From Glandiceps talaboti (Eukaryota; Hemichordata; Enteropneusta; Spengelidae), in assembly GCF_964340395.1 (NCBI RefSeq), contig NC_135570.1:4636322-4700321 (forward strand): a stretch of 64,000 bases of DNA, in the 5' to 3' direction. Made by a program: the position numbers and the translations under genes. The stretch's first letter is position 1. Each line of letters begins with the position of its first letter. Below are positions 40,201-53,800 of this stretch, piece by piece. Below the pieces are notes generated by a model. The model saw only the letters and a program-made list of their open reading frames with translations, was not told where the DNA came from and did no database searches.

Positions 40201-43200
40201 AAATGAAATGGTACCCTCTATGACGTCATAATCCAGTATAACTGCAGGTTCATGGCTGCTCAGGTCGGCTGCTGGTTGCCAATGTTAACTCTTTTTTCTC
40301 ACTTATCATGCAATTTTGAATAGATAGCTTGGATGAATTTCTTCACTCAAGAATATTTTTCAAGATTGTGGTATGGAGCATTTTGAATCACCTTTAACAC
40401 AGTAAACTGGACTGAGTTCTTTCTGTTTAGTTCTTTCTTTAAGGTTTCCAACATTATGATTTCTTGTAGGGTAAATTGTGATTAATAAGTGCGGGAATGT
40501 GGTGCTTAGAGTTTATGATCTAGTTTTATCACTTGGATAGCAAACTTTCTTTCCTTCATACCATGTTCAAACCAGCATTGGTCCCTGTCAAACCCTTTGA
40601 TAATATCCCTGCTTATCTTGTGATACTGTCTTCCTTTTATTTGACATCTTTAGAGTCTTTGCAATCAACAACAGTGGTGACATAAGCACAAGTGTTGCCT
40701 TAGATCGTGAAACACAAGCCAGTTATGAAATCGACGTCATAGCACGGGACATGGCAACGTCATATCGCCAGACGACTGTACAAGTGACAGTCAATATATT
40801 AGATGTTAATGATAATCCACCTATAGTATCTGATGCTGTTGGTAGTATTAATGAGAATCAAGCAACTGGTGTCGTTGTCGCAGTACAGGTAAAATCTTTC
40901 TGTTGTTTTAGCTGTTGCTTTCTTACTTGTTGAACCATCAGTAGTAGTATTTTTAGAAACATTATTTGAGCACGGAAAAAGTGAAATGGACCGGATGATT
41001 TACTTTCTACATTTGGGTTCATGGATTTTCAAAATTAAAATGAAATGAAAATGTTGTCTGTATTTGCGTGCATAGATGACGTCATCATGAGGCACTAAAT
41101 CGATGGAACTAGTCTCTATGTACTAGTTCCATTCATTAGTGCCTGTTACATCATTTATCATGGAACAGCGTGAGAATGGTCCATAACATGTGACGTCGCA
41201 TTGACCAATCATGACTTCGAGTATGCGGTGTGTTATAACAGTCACTAGTCCATACCATATGACACAATCTATTCCAATTAGCACTGAAGGCTGTATGAAA
41301 ACGATAAGTTATGAAAATACTTATTGATTAATATGTAGTAAAAGTCATTTAATTTATATAATTTTATCAATAACAGTCTACCGATGAAGACATTTCACCA
41401 AATGATGAGACAGAGTATGCAATAAGTGCTGGTAACAATGACAATTATTTTGATATTGATGCTTCAACTGGTGAAATCAGTGTCATAAATCCTATTGATG
41501 TAGACAGTGGAGGCAACTCACAGTTTATACTGGAAGTGACTGCATACAATATACAGCCCTATAGTGTTGGCAGTGGAATAACTAACAACACTGCAAATAT
41601 CACTGTTAATGTTGTGGTAAGTAAAGTTATGTTAATATCTGTATATACAAAATACTGTAAAGCTAGAAATTTTCGTTAAGAAGGCATTTTAGTCACTACT
41701 TTAGCCACTACTTACCGTTTTTTGTTTTCCAGCAAAATAAGCAAAAATAATTCTTTTCACTGAGCAAAGGTTTCCAGGTTTCCAGTAATAGATTGATGGT
41801 TACCTTGGAAACATGAAGAACAACCGAATTGGTCAATCTTCTATTCTCCACTGCCATGTATTGTAAAATCAAGTTTGGCAGTGAACTCAGATTAACTGAT
41901 TTTTTTTTTTTTTTTCATCCTTCAGGATATCAATGATGAAGCTCCACAGTTTGAGAACTCCACTTACACCATATCCATTGATGAAGAATTAGACTTGCAA
42001 ACATCAATATTAACAGTGAAAGCTGATGATCCAGACTTGACTGACAAGTCGGCAGATTTTCTGTACTGGATTAGTGCTGGCAATGACAATGATATCTTTA
42101 CTATTCATCCTGTCGATGGTGTCATCAGTGTTATTGGTAATATAGATAGAGATCCTGATAACAACCACCAGTCATTCAGTCTCTCGGTGAGCCTTTATTA
42201 ACTGTATATATATAGTATATATACCTTTTAGAACTGTTTTGAATGTATCTTGTTCATTCCTGGAATGAGGGTGCGAGTAAATAAGTTGATTACGTTACAT
42301 TCACAAATAGCAAAATAAACCAAAAAAACAAAAAAACAAAACTAATTGAAGTGGTAAGCTCAGTTGTCATTTCCATGTTTATACTGTCCGTAGGATTGCC
42401 CTATAGGATCCTGTAGGATTTTTTTTGTAAGTGATTGTATGTGTGATAGATATTTATCTGGTGGTATTTAAGGTATTAATATTTTGGATTGAACACAGTG
42501 CCTTCATTCATGTTGACAGGTATCTGTAACAGATAGAGACATTACCACGGACAATGATACTGCTACTGTGTCAATAACAGTATTGGACATCAATGATAAC
42601 AAGCCAGTATTTACTGAAGGTGAGTAATACTATCTGCAATGATCATCCAGTTCTTACAAATTTTAAAGTATTTATGTTCAGGCTGTTGACAAAAACAGTC
42701 ACTCTTAGATCGATCATGTTACAAAACGAAGAAATTGTATCCATTTGTCTGTCTGCAAGCTAAATTTATTGTAAAAGGGGGGCGCATTGTATGAACTGCA
42801 GAATTTGGGTGATCATTGCGGAAACTCAAGTTATCGATAACACCAGCTACGCATATGCAGTAGTGCAGTTTATAGTGCTGAATTAATATCAATAACAAAA
42901 CATCAAGTAATGAACATAAATTAATTTATGTTAATTAACATGCATTGACTACATGTACTAGTTATAATTCATGTCCAATTGTAAGCAGATATGGCACTCT
43001 CGACCCCCCCTCCCCTTTACTCCTACCCCCTCTATTCTACATGTATACTAGCTACTTAATACCATATTATTCTGTTCATATGCATATAGTTTTTTGCAGG
43101 TTTTTTCATTCCTGTGTTATTGTGTTTCAAGTTTATACTTACAGCATTTATTTTTTCAGACTATTTTGTTGTTTAATTTATGTGAATCTTTCACTACTAT

Positions 43201-46200
43201 TTCCAATTCAAGGTCTATTTTTCTGCATTTATTCACACCATTCAACTTTACTTCTCAAGTCTTTCTGCTCTGACGGATGTTTTTATGTTGGTTTCATTCT
43301 TTTTCAAAGCATGACAGTTTAGCCCAGTCAATAGTAATAAGGCATTACTCATCATGTGTATTTGCTGAATATTCATTCTTTGTCTGGCACATCTTAAGGA
43401 ATGCATAAACAATTCTTAGATCACTTAAATTATAAGGAATGCACAGAGAAACTTTATACACACATTAGTTGAGTCTGATTAATGTAGGAAAGTAAGACAT
43501 GTATAACATTGTCATTGGATTAAACCATTCTCACAAGCCAAAGCACATATTCCTGAAGCAACACAATATGGCGGGTATGTTTTGGACAGTGCCATGAAGA
43601 GGCCTGTGGTTTATGATATAAATTTGGATAAAACGCATTGTATGAATGTTAGTAATAAAGTTTGAACTTGATAACTCTGGATAAAAAAATTCAAACACTG
43701 TGCTATATAAAATTCTAACCTCATTACTAAGTAAATGACTTGGATCGACGAGTCTACATACGTTGTATATACATGTATGTTTCACCTGAGGAAATGTAAC
43801 AAATGTCCTTTTTGAAAAATTATAAGACCAGCAATGGCCAATGTAGAAGTAGTAGTAATTTTTGGAACAAAACTAACAAGTATTTAGAGGCGACTTAAGT
43901 ATTGATGTAGTGTATCATTTAATAACTTATACCACTAATGTTATCTTTGCCTTTAATGTTAAACTTCAGAATATATTATCAAGCAATGAATGTTTAATGC
44001 TTGGACAAGAAATATGTGATCAATCCCTTTATTGTACCATATCATACCATATCGTATCATGATCCCTTCATTATAATACGAGTCGTATATCCAACCTAAC
44101 AAGTACTAAGTCATCAGCAGCTTTGAGAATATATCCACTCATTTGTAAATAGCTGCTAATCGCTTAATGTAAACGCGCTGATATGCTAATGAGTGGGTCG
44201 CGATTTTACCTGATAATCTGCGGTATCACTGGAACCATTCTACGTTCAGGCCTCGGGAACTAAAAGGTGGGTTCCTAAGTTCATTATCAGTCTATTCAAA
44301 ACTAATGAAGTCAATTATTAATAATTTATAAGCACAAAATGTCATGCACTAAGGTGTAATGTTATGGCATTAATATTTGCTGATATTTGCATATCATTAA
44401 TATTCACTTGATTTGCATATTAATTGTTCAATCAAGCAACACCTTTAAGAATCCGGTACTGATCCTGCTGTGGTTACACTTGCACCTGCATTTACTTATT
44501 TGTTTATCTATTTTGTTTGCTTTTTGCTGTATGTACTAGCTGCTGCGATTATGTTTCTCATCTTTGCAAACTGTGTCGTGTTGTCTGTTGCTATCCCTAA
44601 TTCTGTCTTGTGTTATGTATAAAAAAAACGAATGACTCTGTTTTCAGTATTTCAAGTTATAGTGCATTTTACCAACTTTAATATATACACTTAAAAAAGA
44701 AGTTGTAGACACATTGGCAAACCAACAGAAGTAACTGTGTAAAGCGTTCATTTAAGACCTAAATTTCTCTATGAATCAACTTTGAATATATTTGAAGTGG
44801 CTTTGCAGTAAGTTTGTTCGAATGCATGCATGGCCATGAACAAAAGTGCTTTCAATTAATAATAAGCAAAGCAAAACCTGTGCAACCATTTACCCCAAAT
44901 CATATAAATGGTGTGTTCTTATTACTATGGTAATAAATCAACAAACTACTACAGACACAGAGTAAAATTATTGTTATTGCATGCGGTAGATTACGGACGT
45001 TGATGATAGCAGTGCCCTATAGTATGTAGATTTAAGTATCCTGTAATCAAGATTGTGTAAACATTGAATGAGGTTGATTTGACATCACGTGAGTAAAAAC
45101 TCCCATCAGAGATGCCACCTCACTGTGAGTGTAATTCCATCAATGGCCATTAGTAGTTTATACATCACTGAGTTGCAATAATATTTTTACTTTGTGTCTG
45201 TGTCTGTGTTTGTTAGCTGATACTCTATCAACTATTGTCAGAATGGTTGTCAATATTTGAAATTCCACTTTCATTTTAACAGGCTCCTACAATTTCGTCG
45301 TTGCTGAAGATGCTATAGTTGACACTAGTGTGGGCAGGATAACAGCTACTGATAAAGATGATGGAGTTAATGGTGATATTACTAGTTATGAATTTGACAA
45401 TACAAATACAGATTTTACTATAAATGTCACAACTGGAGAGATATTTCTTGCTAGACCCTTAGATTATGAAAATGGTGACACTGGATTCCAATTTACTCTG
45501 ATAGCCAAAGATGGTGGAAATCTTCAACAAACAGGGTTAGTAGCTGCTTTATTTCAAGTCGTAAATCCAACAGAAATTGAGATATTGCTGTACACCAGTC
45601 ATATATCAGATAGATATAGGAAACTTGCATAACACTATATTATCATAAGCACTATGATTCATACGCAAATTCTTTTCTTACATTTTTGATTGAGAAACTG
45701 ACGTTTGAACAAAGCACTTGTCCTTCTTCAGTGTCTAACTGTATCTGACAGAATGATCCAAATTTGCTGGAGGTGTTGAGTAACCAGAAAAGTGACATCT
45801 ATAGTGACATCATCACATAACTGACAAGTACTTTCACATCTGAATTTACATACATGAAACCCAACATTGTCTCACCTGCGGTTAAATATATAAAAATAAG
45901 TCAAGATATTTTGAAAATAATCCTGAAAAAATTATTTCTGTTGTGCAATGTTTCACTGCACTACGGATTAAAGTATAAATGTTATCCTAAAAATTCAGTG
46001 AATCAAATGACCATGTGGTGTTATTCCTTGTTTTCAGATCAGTTGTCGTGGTGATTACTGTAAACAATACAAATGACAATGAACCTGTCTTCTCATCTGG
46101 AAATTATTCCATCAATGTATATGAGGTAAGCTAAAATTAATGATAAATGTATTTCAGGTGAAAATTTTCTTATTATAAATTGTCACCAAGTTTGTAACTA

Positions 46201-47852
46201 TGATTCTATATATTCAATAAGTATTAACTATTTTAAGTACAGGAAACTTTCACTTTTTTTTGCTTGCAAGTAAATCTTTTAATATTTTTTTTTCCAAATT
46301 ACATCAAAAAATTGTTGTAGCTTTCTTTTTAAAGGGCTAAATTTCAATCCTGGGTCAGTGTCTCAACACTTCCAATGTGTATCACGTCAACATTTTCACA
46401 AATACAGTCCCCATTTGTCAACCACATGACCACTGTAATATTTTATGTGTTAGTAGATATTCCTTTAATGAATGTATGTAAGTTATTTATTGCCTTTCTT
46501 TTACTAGAACTCCAGGAAAAGTACATTAGTTGGGAAAGTTATGGCAACTGATCCAGACTTGGATGATCTATCGTACCAGATAACACAACCAAATTCAGGT
46601 AACCACATAGAATCTGTATACATTTATAACGGGAATAAAAGCGATAAATTGTTTGGCAAGACTCCCCTGGTCAAAGCTTTTTTTTTTCTTTTTTCTGACC
46701 ATATCAAAAAGTGAAAAGTATAGACAGAAATACAAAATGCAGTCATTATGGAAGGTAAGGCATTCTATAAAGAATCAATAATTTTAAAGACCCACAATTC
46801 AATCCTTAGTTCTCACAGTGTTACCTTATCAATGGAGTCCCAAGGCCAAAGAAAAAAATGTGTGGTTCCAATAAAGCCCAATTTCAAAACAGGGTGGCGT
46901 AGGTAGGTAATTTTTTTTGGTCCGGTTCAGGTTGATGCAGTGTATGTAGAGGTCAACAGAGATTTCTCATCAACGTTGTTGTGACGTAGAATGACTAGAG
47001 TATATATTCCATATTTTTTGTTGAACCTGGCTCATGCATGGTATAATGATCATTATTAAACAAATCAAAACTTTCAAATCTCCCCAAAGGGATAGCACTC
47101 AGAGTATAAATGACTTCTTTGATTCTTTGTTGTAGTGCCATTTGAAGTTGATGATACTACAGGAGAGATAACGGTGTCTGATAGTCTGGACAGAGAAGGG
47201 CAAGATGTATATGAGATTGTCATCACAGCATCAGATGGTTTGTTATCTGCAACTACAAATGTCACTCTCCTAATCTTAGATGAAAATGATAATTCACCAG
47301 TCTTTGTGAAGTCACTTTACAGTGTCAATGTGACTGAAGATGTTGTCATTGGAACAGATATTGTGCAGGTAATGGGATTAATCATTCAAGACCTCAATAT
47401 TATAGAGATGTTATTTCTAGTGACCATTTTTCTTAAAGTTGCAGCGATTTTACCAATTGGACAGTTTTTATGAGTTACAGAAATTAGATCACTTTCTAAG
47501 TCTTTAAATTAATATATAAACATACCACATTGACATCAATTGTGACTATTTTTCTTCAAGTGATTACAATTTTACCAATTAGATGGTTCTGATGAGTTGC
47601 AGAAATTAGATCACTTCCTAAGTCTTTACTATAAACATATTACGTGAGAAACATGCAGACTTCTCAATAGGAATTCTGTTGTAAAAGATAATATGATGAA
47701 AGTGTACATTTAATTTGAAAAGTTGAAAATGCTTTATTCATGTATATAGCACAACCTTCTATGAAATGAGACATCAAATCATTACATGTCGCAATGGCCC
47801 ATCAGAAAGTTATAGTTTTATCTTATGCATTTGCATGTTGTTATGAAATAAA

Positions 47853-47886
<34 letters not shown>

Positions 47887-50800
47887 ATTCTAGAAGATCT
47901 GATAAATATTGCAAAGCTGTGATTTTCCTGTTTGCTAAATTCTGAATGTTTCACTGACTATTAACGAATCAGGTTGAAGCTACAGATGAAGACTTGGACT
48001 CCAATTCTGAAATAGTATTCAGTATCCTAGCAACCAGTGATAATGGGGATGATATCTTTGGTATCCATGGAAACAATGGAACCATCTACATTCAAGATAA
48101 CACAGGATTGGACTTTGAAGTTATAAAAAGTTATACCATTACAGTACAAGCAACCGATCAACCTATGGAGGGCAAGAAAAGGTAAGATTAACATTAGTGA
48201 TTTGATAAAGTTTATTTTTAGACCAAATTTTGTTTTACTGACAAAATAATGCTTATGGTGTAAACAGATACAAAATATGTATAAGCTTGTGACTCTCTTT
48301 GTGATAATGATATCTTTCCAACCTGTCTGGTGGTTGTATGTTGCATGATTGTAAATTTCCATTAGTGGGAGTCATGGTTGGATGGTTAGAGTGGTTGGCT
48401 TGGACTCTACAGGTTGCAGATTTGAGTCTCATGATTGTATTAATAATCATCAAAAATAACTAAATTATCTGATGACATACTACTATTTATTAACCCTGAA
48501 TTGTTATTTTTTTGACACATCAGGTCTTCTGTTGTTAATGTGTTGGTCAGTGTTATAGATGTAAACGATGTATCACCAAGTTTTGCCCAATCAACATATA
48601 GTGCAAGCATAAATGAAGCTGCAACCATTGGCTCTTCAGTTATCCAGTTACAGGTGTGTAGTATGTTAAAATGCTAATGAGGAGATGAGTAATAAATATA
48701 GGATGGTGACTGAATGTGACAAATCACTCCACAGCAGTTATCTTTCATAAAGATTAGTACTTGGTGTCTGTAAAATCATTTTAAAGTAAAATACGCCTTG
48801 ATCAATTCCCCTGTGAATCAAAGTTATTCAAATCTTTCAAACCTTTGCCATCTTAAAGCTTGTTTGTGGTCTGAAAATGATAAACAAAATTTGGGGTTTC
48901 CCTGTCTTGTTTTCAAGGAAATCGACAATTTTTTATTATTAATATATGGGGTTGGGAGCCATATTGGTTTCTAAAATAGCTTGATATTGATATTTGATCT
49001 GTACATCAAAACTTAGCATTGTAATCTGTGATTTGTTTCCTTGATTTCCTTGGTTGTTTCTGCTATCTACCTGCCCTCATCTACATCCCTGTGTAAGCAG
49101 TGTGTGGCCTCTCTTCTTGTATGAAAGTTTGCAAATCTGACAGGGGCTGGGGTGGGAATGGGGGTAGGGAGACATGCTGAACAATGGAGAGAGGCATAAT
49201 GAGAAGTAAACAAATACATTTAGGCTCTTCATACATTCAGGAAAAAACTTTTCTAGACTTCCCAAGCTTTATAATAAGAGATGCAGCTATAAAGATAAAA
49301 TCATCCTCACCTTTGTTTCCCTTTTAACTGAACAATTATCAAATTAATCTTCTGCACAGGCACTTGATTCTGATACTGAAATATTAACATATACCACTGA
49401 TGACTCTACAAGTTTTAGCATTGAAACAAACAGGTAAATATGATCTATATTAGAAACTTTAATGATATTTCTTTACATTTCAGACTCTTAAGTTTTAGTA
49501 GTGAAATTTCTACCCACAGAGTCAAAATATTTCTAGGAAGTGAATCCAAAATTTTCGCCGAATTTTTGTCAGTATTATCAGGGTGTGTTACTATGGTCTA
49601 TTTGATGAGATGTCTCCAAAATTTTGGATTTGCTTCCAAAAAATAGTTTGACTCTGTGAGTAGAAATTTCATTACTAAGTATGAACTCAGAGGCCATGAA
49701 TATTCATTCCTGTGCTAGTTTTGTTTGCAAATGGCAATTTCATTTCTATTTCTGATCTATATATTTTTTAAGAGAGCCAATCTGTTCTGTAGAGAAGTGA
49801 GCTGTTTTCACCATGTGTATTATTCAAGATGATAAGATTGTCAATCAGTAGTAAAAACCAACTTATTAGATTTTAATCAAATACACTATGCCATGAACAT
49901 TTGTCATTGCTCTAATTCTTGCAGTGGAATTGTGAAGACTTTACAAACATTAGACCGAGAACAAATCGCTGAGTACACAGTAGTGGTAACGGCCTCGGAT
50001 GGAGATTTTGTAAGTCAAAAATAACAAAATTTATGCCATGTTATTGATAAACCATGAAGGCATTTCAAAGAGTAGAAATTATAATCAGCTAGGATTAGAA
50101 TTTGTTACCCTTTAAAAGCTACATAACTTGCACCTACGATGTGTATGCTTATGATATGTTGTGTTCAAAAACATTATTTTTTAATTTTTTTTTTTTTTTT
50201 TAATTTTTTTTTTTTTTTTTGTGGGAGGTGGGGGGGGGGGGGGATGTACCAGTTGAAGTTTAAGTAGATGATATATTAAAATGACAATTCATGTTTTCCA
50301 CATTTGGATGTTATTCCACTCTGTTTTTTCTATGTTTAGCCTACAAATATATTTCCACTTCCAGATGTTACGCCATTCTGTTTTTCTATGTTAAGCCTAC
50401 GAAAATACAAGTAACCCAAATAATATTTAGTTGAAACTGAGTAGAGAAAACCCTTTGGTTCCAGCTAAATGTAGAAAATCTATTGTTAAGTAATGTAATA
50501 TACCTGTCATTAAACATAATTGAGGTAATATTCTGAAAAAATGGCTATAACAGTGAAAATATTTTTAATGACTTATATTTCAAACCATTGATATGGCCAC
50601 ACATTATCAGGACATAGAGTGACCAGGATACAAATTCAATATTTTTGTTCTTATGTTCACAACTTTGCTTGTGTGTGTTCTATATTGTATATTCGACAGA
50701 ATGCCAGTACCACACTGACTATCACAATAGAAGATGCAAATGATAACAATCCAATATTTGGTGCTTCTACTTATGCCTTTGATGTAACAGAGGAGAAGAT

Positions 50801-53800
50801 TGAAGTTGTTGGAACTGTTAATGTAAGTTATCATTTCTTTTCACTACAAATATTTCTACAGCCTACAGCCTGTTTCAAGTTAGAGTTCATCGACTTTGTT
50901 TGATACAACCATGCAGAAACCAATAAAGAAACCGCATAGTGAACTCTTGAGATAGTTAGGTCACAATTTTTTTGCTACATAATGAAATAAAACACTTATT
51001 AAAATGCACTACAACTAGAAGCAGACATGCAGGTGCCTTTGTTTTGTTATCTGTATGGTGATACATAGTTAATATGATGTAGACAAGATGCCACAAGAAA
51101 CTTTAGTCATTCAGTCTTGCTATCTAAAAGTGCGGCATGTACAGTTTTGCATTTGGGTTATTTCTGTCAGTCTGTGCTTGGCAAGATCTTTGTTTATCGG
51201 GTATTAAACTCTTATTATGTTAATTGCAAGTGAAAGTTTTACAATGTGATTATTTTTTGATTTCGATAATTCTTTTCCAGGCTTCTGACATTGATGAAGG
51301 AATCAATGCTGAAATAACATTTTCAGTGTTAGAACCCCACAAAAGGTAAGAGGCTTAATATATTTCAGCTGTTTTAATTCTATGAAACATTTCAAACTTA
51401 TGTTATTATTTGGGTTGTCGGTGTCCAAGTGGTTAAACCACTTGCCTCTTACCACTGCGGTCAGGGTTCGAACCCCATTCAGGGTTCGATTAAATTTACC
51501 ACGCTGTAAGTAAAGTAAGAAAAGTGTTATTCAGTTTGACTCTATCGAACAATGCAGATTTTCCCAGGCCTGAGGGTACTCTGGTTTCCTCGTGCATTAA
51601 CATTGAACCCATAAGGGATGGCCTTCACTGAACTTTTTGGGAGACAAGTGTTTATATACTTAAGGAACTATCCAGTATAAATAAAGATAATTTAGAATTT
51701 AGAATTTAGTTGGAAAAATGATTTCTTTTAATGTTTAAGAGTTTCCACTATATTTCTGTCCAACAGTATCTTCAATATCAGCTCTGATGGTGAAATCAGC
51801 ACCATTGGTTCCCTGAATCGTGAATCACAAGATGTTTATGAAATCACAGTGGTTGCTAGTGACAATGGAGAGGCTTCTAGATCTTCTACAGTACCTGTTA
51901 CTGTGACCGTTTTGGACATCAACGATAATTTACCGGTTTTCACGAAACCGACTTTCAGCGGTACAGTGAATGAGGATACATCAGGTGTTGCAGTCGTCTC
52001 TGTAGAGGTTAGTTTGTTTTCCCATAGATCCTACATGAATGTGCTTTTCCATTGTGTATTTAGACACTTTGATTGATTGATATAGTGTACCTGTACATCT
52101 AGGAATCATGAAGTTGTAAGCATGCATAACGAGTCTATACTCAGCAGTGTTGTTTTTTGTACAGAGAAATTTACTTGACATTGCTTCAAATGTTGTTGAG
52201 TCGATATTCAAACTATGGAGGGAATTCACACCTCTTGAATAATTCCAGTACGACATTGTGGCTAGGTTTGTGAACTACAGAAAGCCCCTAACTTTTGCAT
52301 ATTTCCCATAATGCATCACTATACGTCAGCAGGTTTCTTTTGAGCCAGATTTACCAATTAACTTTATTTGAGCGAGGTCACAAAAATCAGAATTGATGAA
52401 AATGACTTTTCTGTGTCACTTTAAGCATACAGAATTGCAGCTAAGATAAAATAAAAAATTAATCTGAACTCTAACTGTTCCAACTGGTAAACATCGTGCA
52501 CTTTTTAAACTGTTTTGTTTTTAACTGTGCAGTCTATCCCTAAAGAACGTCTCTTGTCTGAGACCGCTATGTCAGTGCAATTTCTAAATAAAGAATGTAT
52601 TTTTTGGAAACTGGAGCTTGTTTTTCTTCAAACCTTGAACCTTTGTTTATCTTTCATCAGTCAACAGATGATGATTCACCTCCCAATGATGATACAGCAT
52701 ATTTGATCAGTGATGGTAATGATGGCGGCCATTTTGAAATCAGTACCAATGGTGAAATCAGTGTGAAGACAGCCATTAATCTTGAAAATGATGCAGGACA
52801 GTTTATATTGGAAGTTACTGCTTATAATGTGGAACCTTTCTATGGGGTTGGAAGTAACAACACTGTCAATGTTACCATCACAGTGCAGGTAGGTCGGAAA
52901 ATGAATAATCTTTTATGTGCTATAGAGTTCATGCAATATTCAGTGGCCATTTAGGATTCTAAAATGTGCTGATTTAAAAAAAATTTGCTTGACAAATGCA
53001 GCTTTTCTTAAAGTTTGCCTGAGTGCACTGGCTGGAGTTATTTTGAACTATATACAATCAAAACTTTACAGCTGCACTCGCTGGAATTGGAACGTTTAAA
53101 AAAAATGTTTTGTTTGGTACAATAACTTACTTGTAAATATTGTACACTGTGAACAGTATTTCATCACCTGTGTCACATATATCACTGTATACATGAAAAA
53201 TCAAATCAAATCAAATTGATTTTTTAGTCTACACCTAAAAATAGCGCCCTCAAGAGTTGTCATGATTTCAACCTGTTTCTGTACTGCTTATGGATGATAT
53301 CAACCATTGATTAATATGTACAGTGTCTAATTATTGGTATTTTAACAATTGTCAGTGAATATAATGTGGTTTCTAATCTAAAAATAATACTTTGGTTACA
53401 ACTAGTACAGTTTTAACATGGTGACAAATTCAAAACCAAGCTTTCGCTCAATATTTAAACTTACCAATACACTACGTAGAGATAATATTGACCACAAATT
53501 AACACACAATGTCTTTTTATAAGTAATAGACCAATTTTTATTAGTGAATGCATTTTTTGTTATTTGATGGAAAAAAATGTCCCAACTGCAGCTAGTACAG
53601 TTTAATACCCAAGGTACATATGACATTAAAGGAATGGAATCTGTTTCATTACTTTCTGCAGGACATCAATAACAATGGTCCAGTGTTTATAAATGATACT
53701 TATAGTGTATCCGTGGAAGAAAACATCAAGGCTGGCAGTGTCTTTTACACAGTCACAGCTGTAGATCCAGACACTACGCCATCTCCTTTCTTGTATTGGA

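Noticed and set aside
42945-43322. 125-residue plus-strand frame in intron 21
   Set aside because: Hydrophobic Phe/Tyr/Leu-rich translation of pyrimidine-rich intron sequence; in the middle of a gene with consistent flanking exons.
48027-48362. 111-residue minus-strand frame
   Set aside because: Largely the antisense of exon 26.
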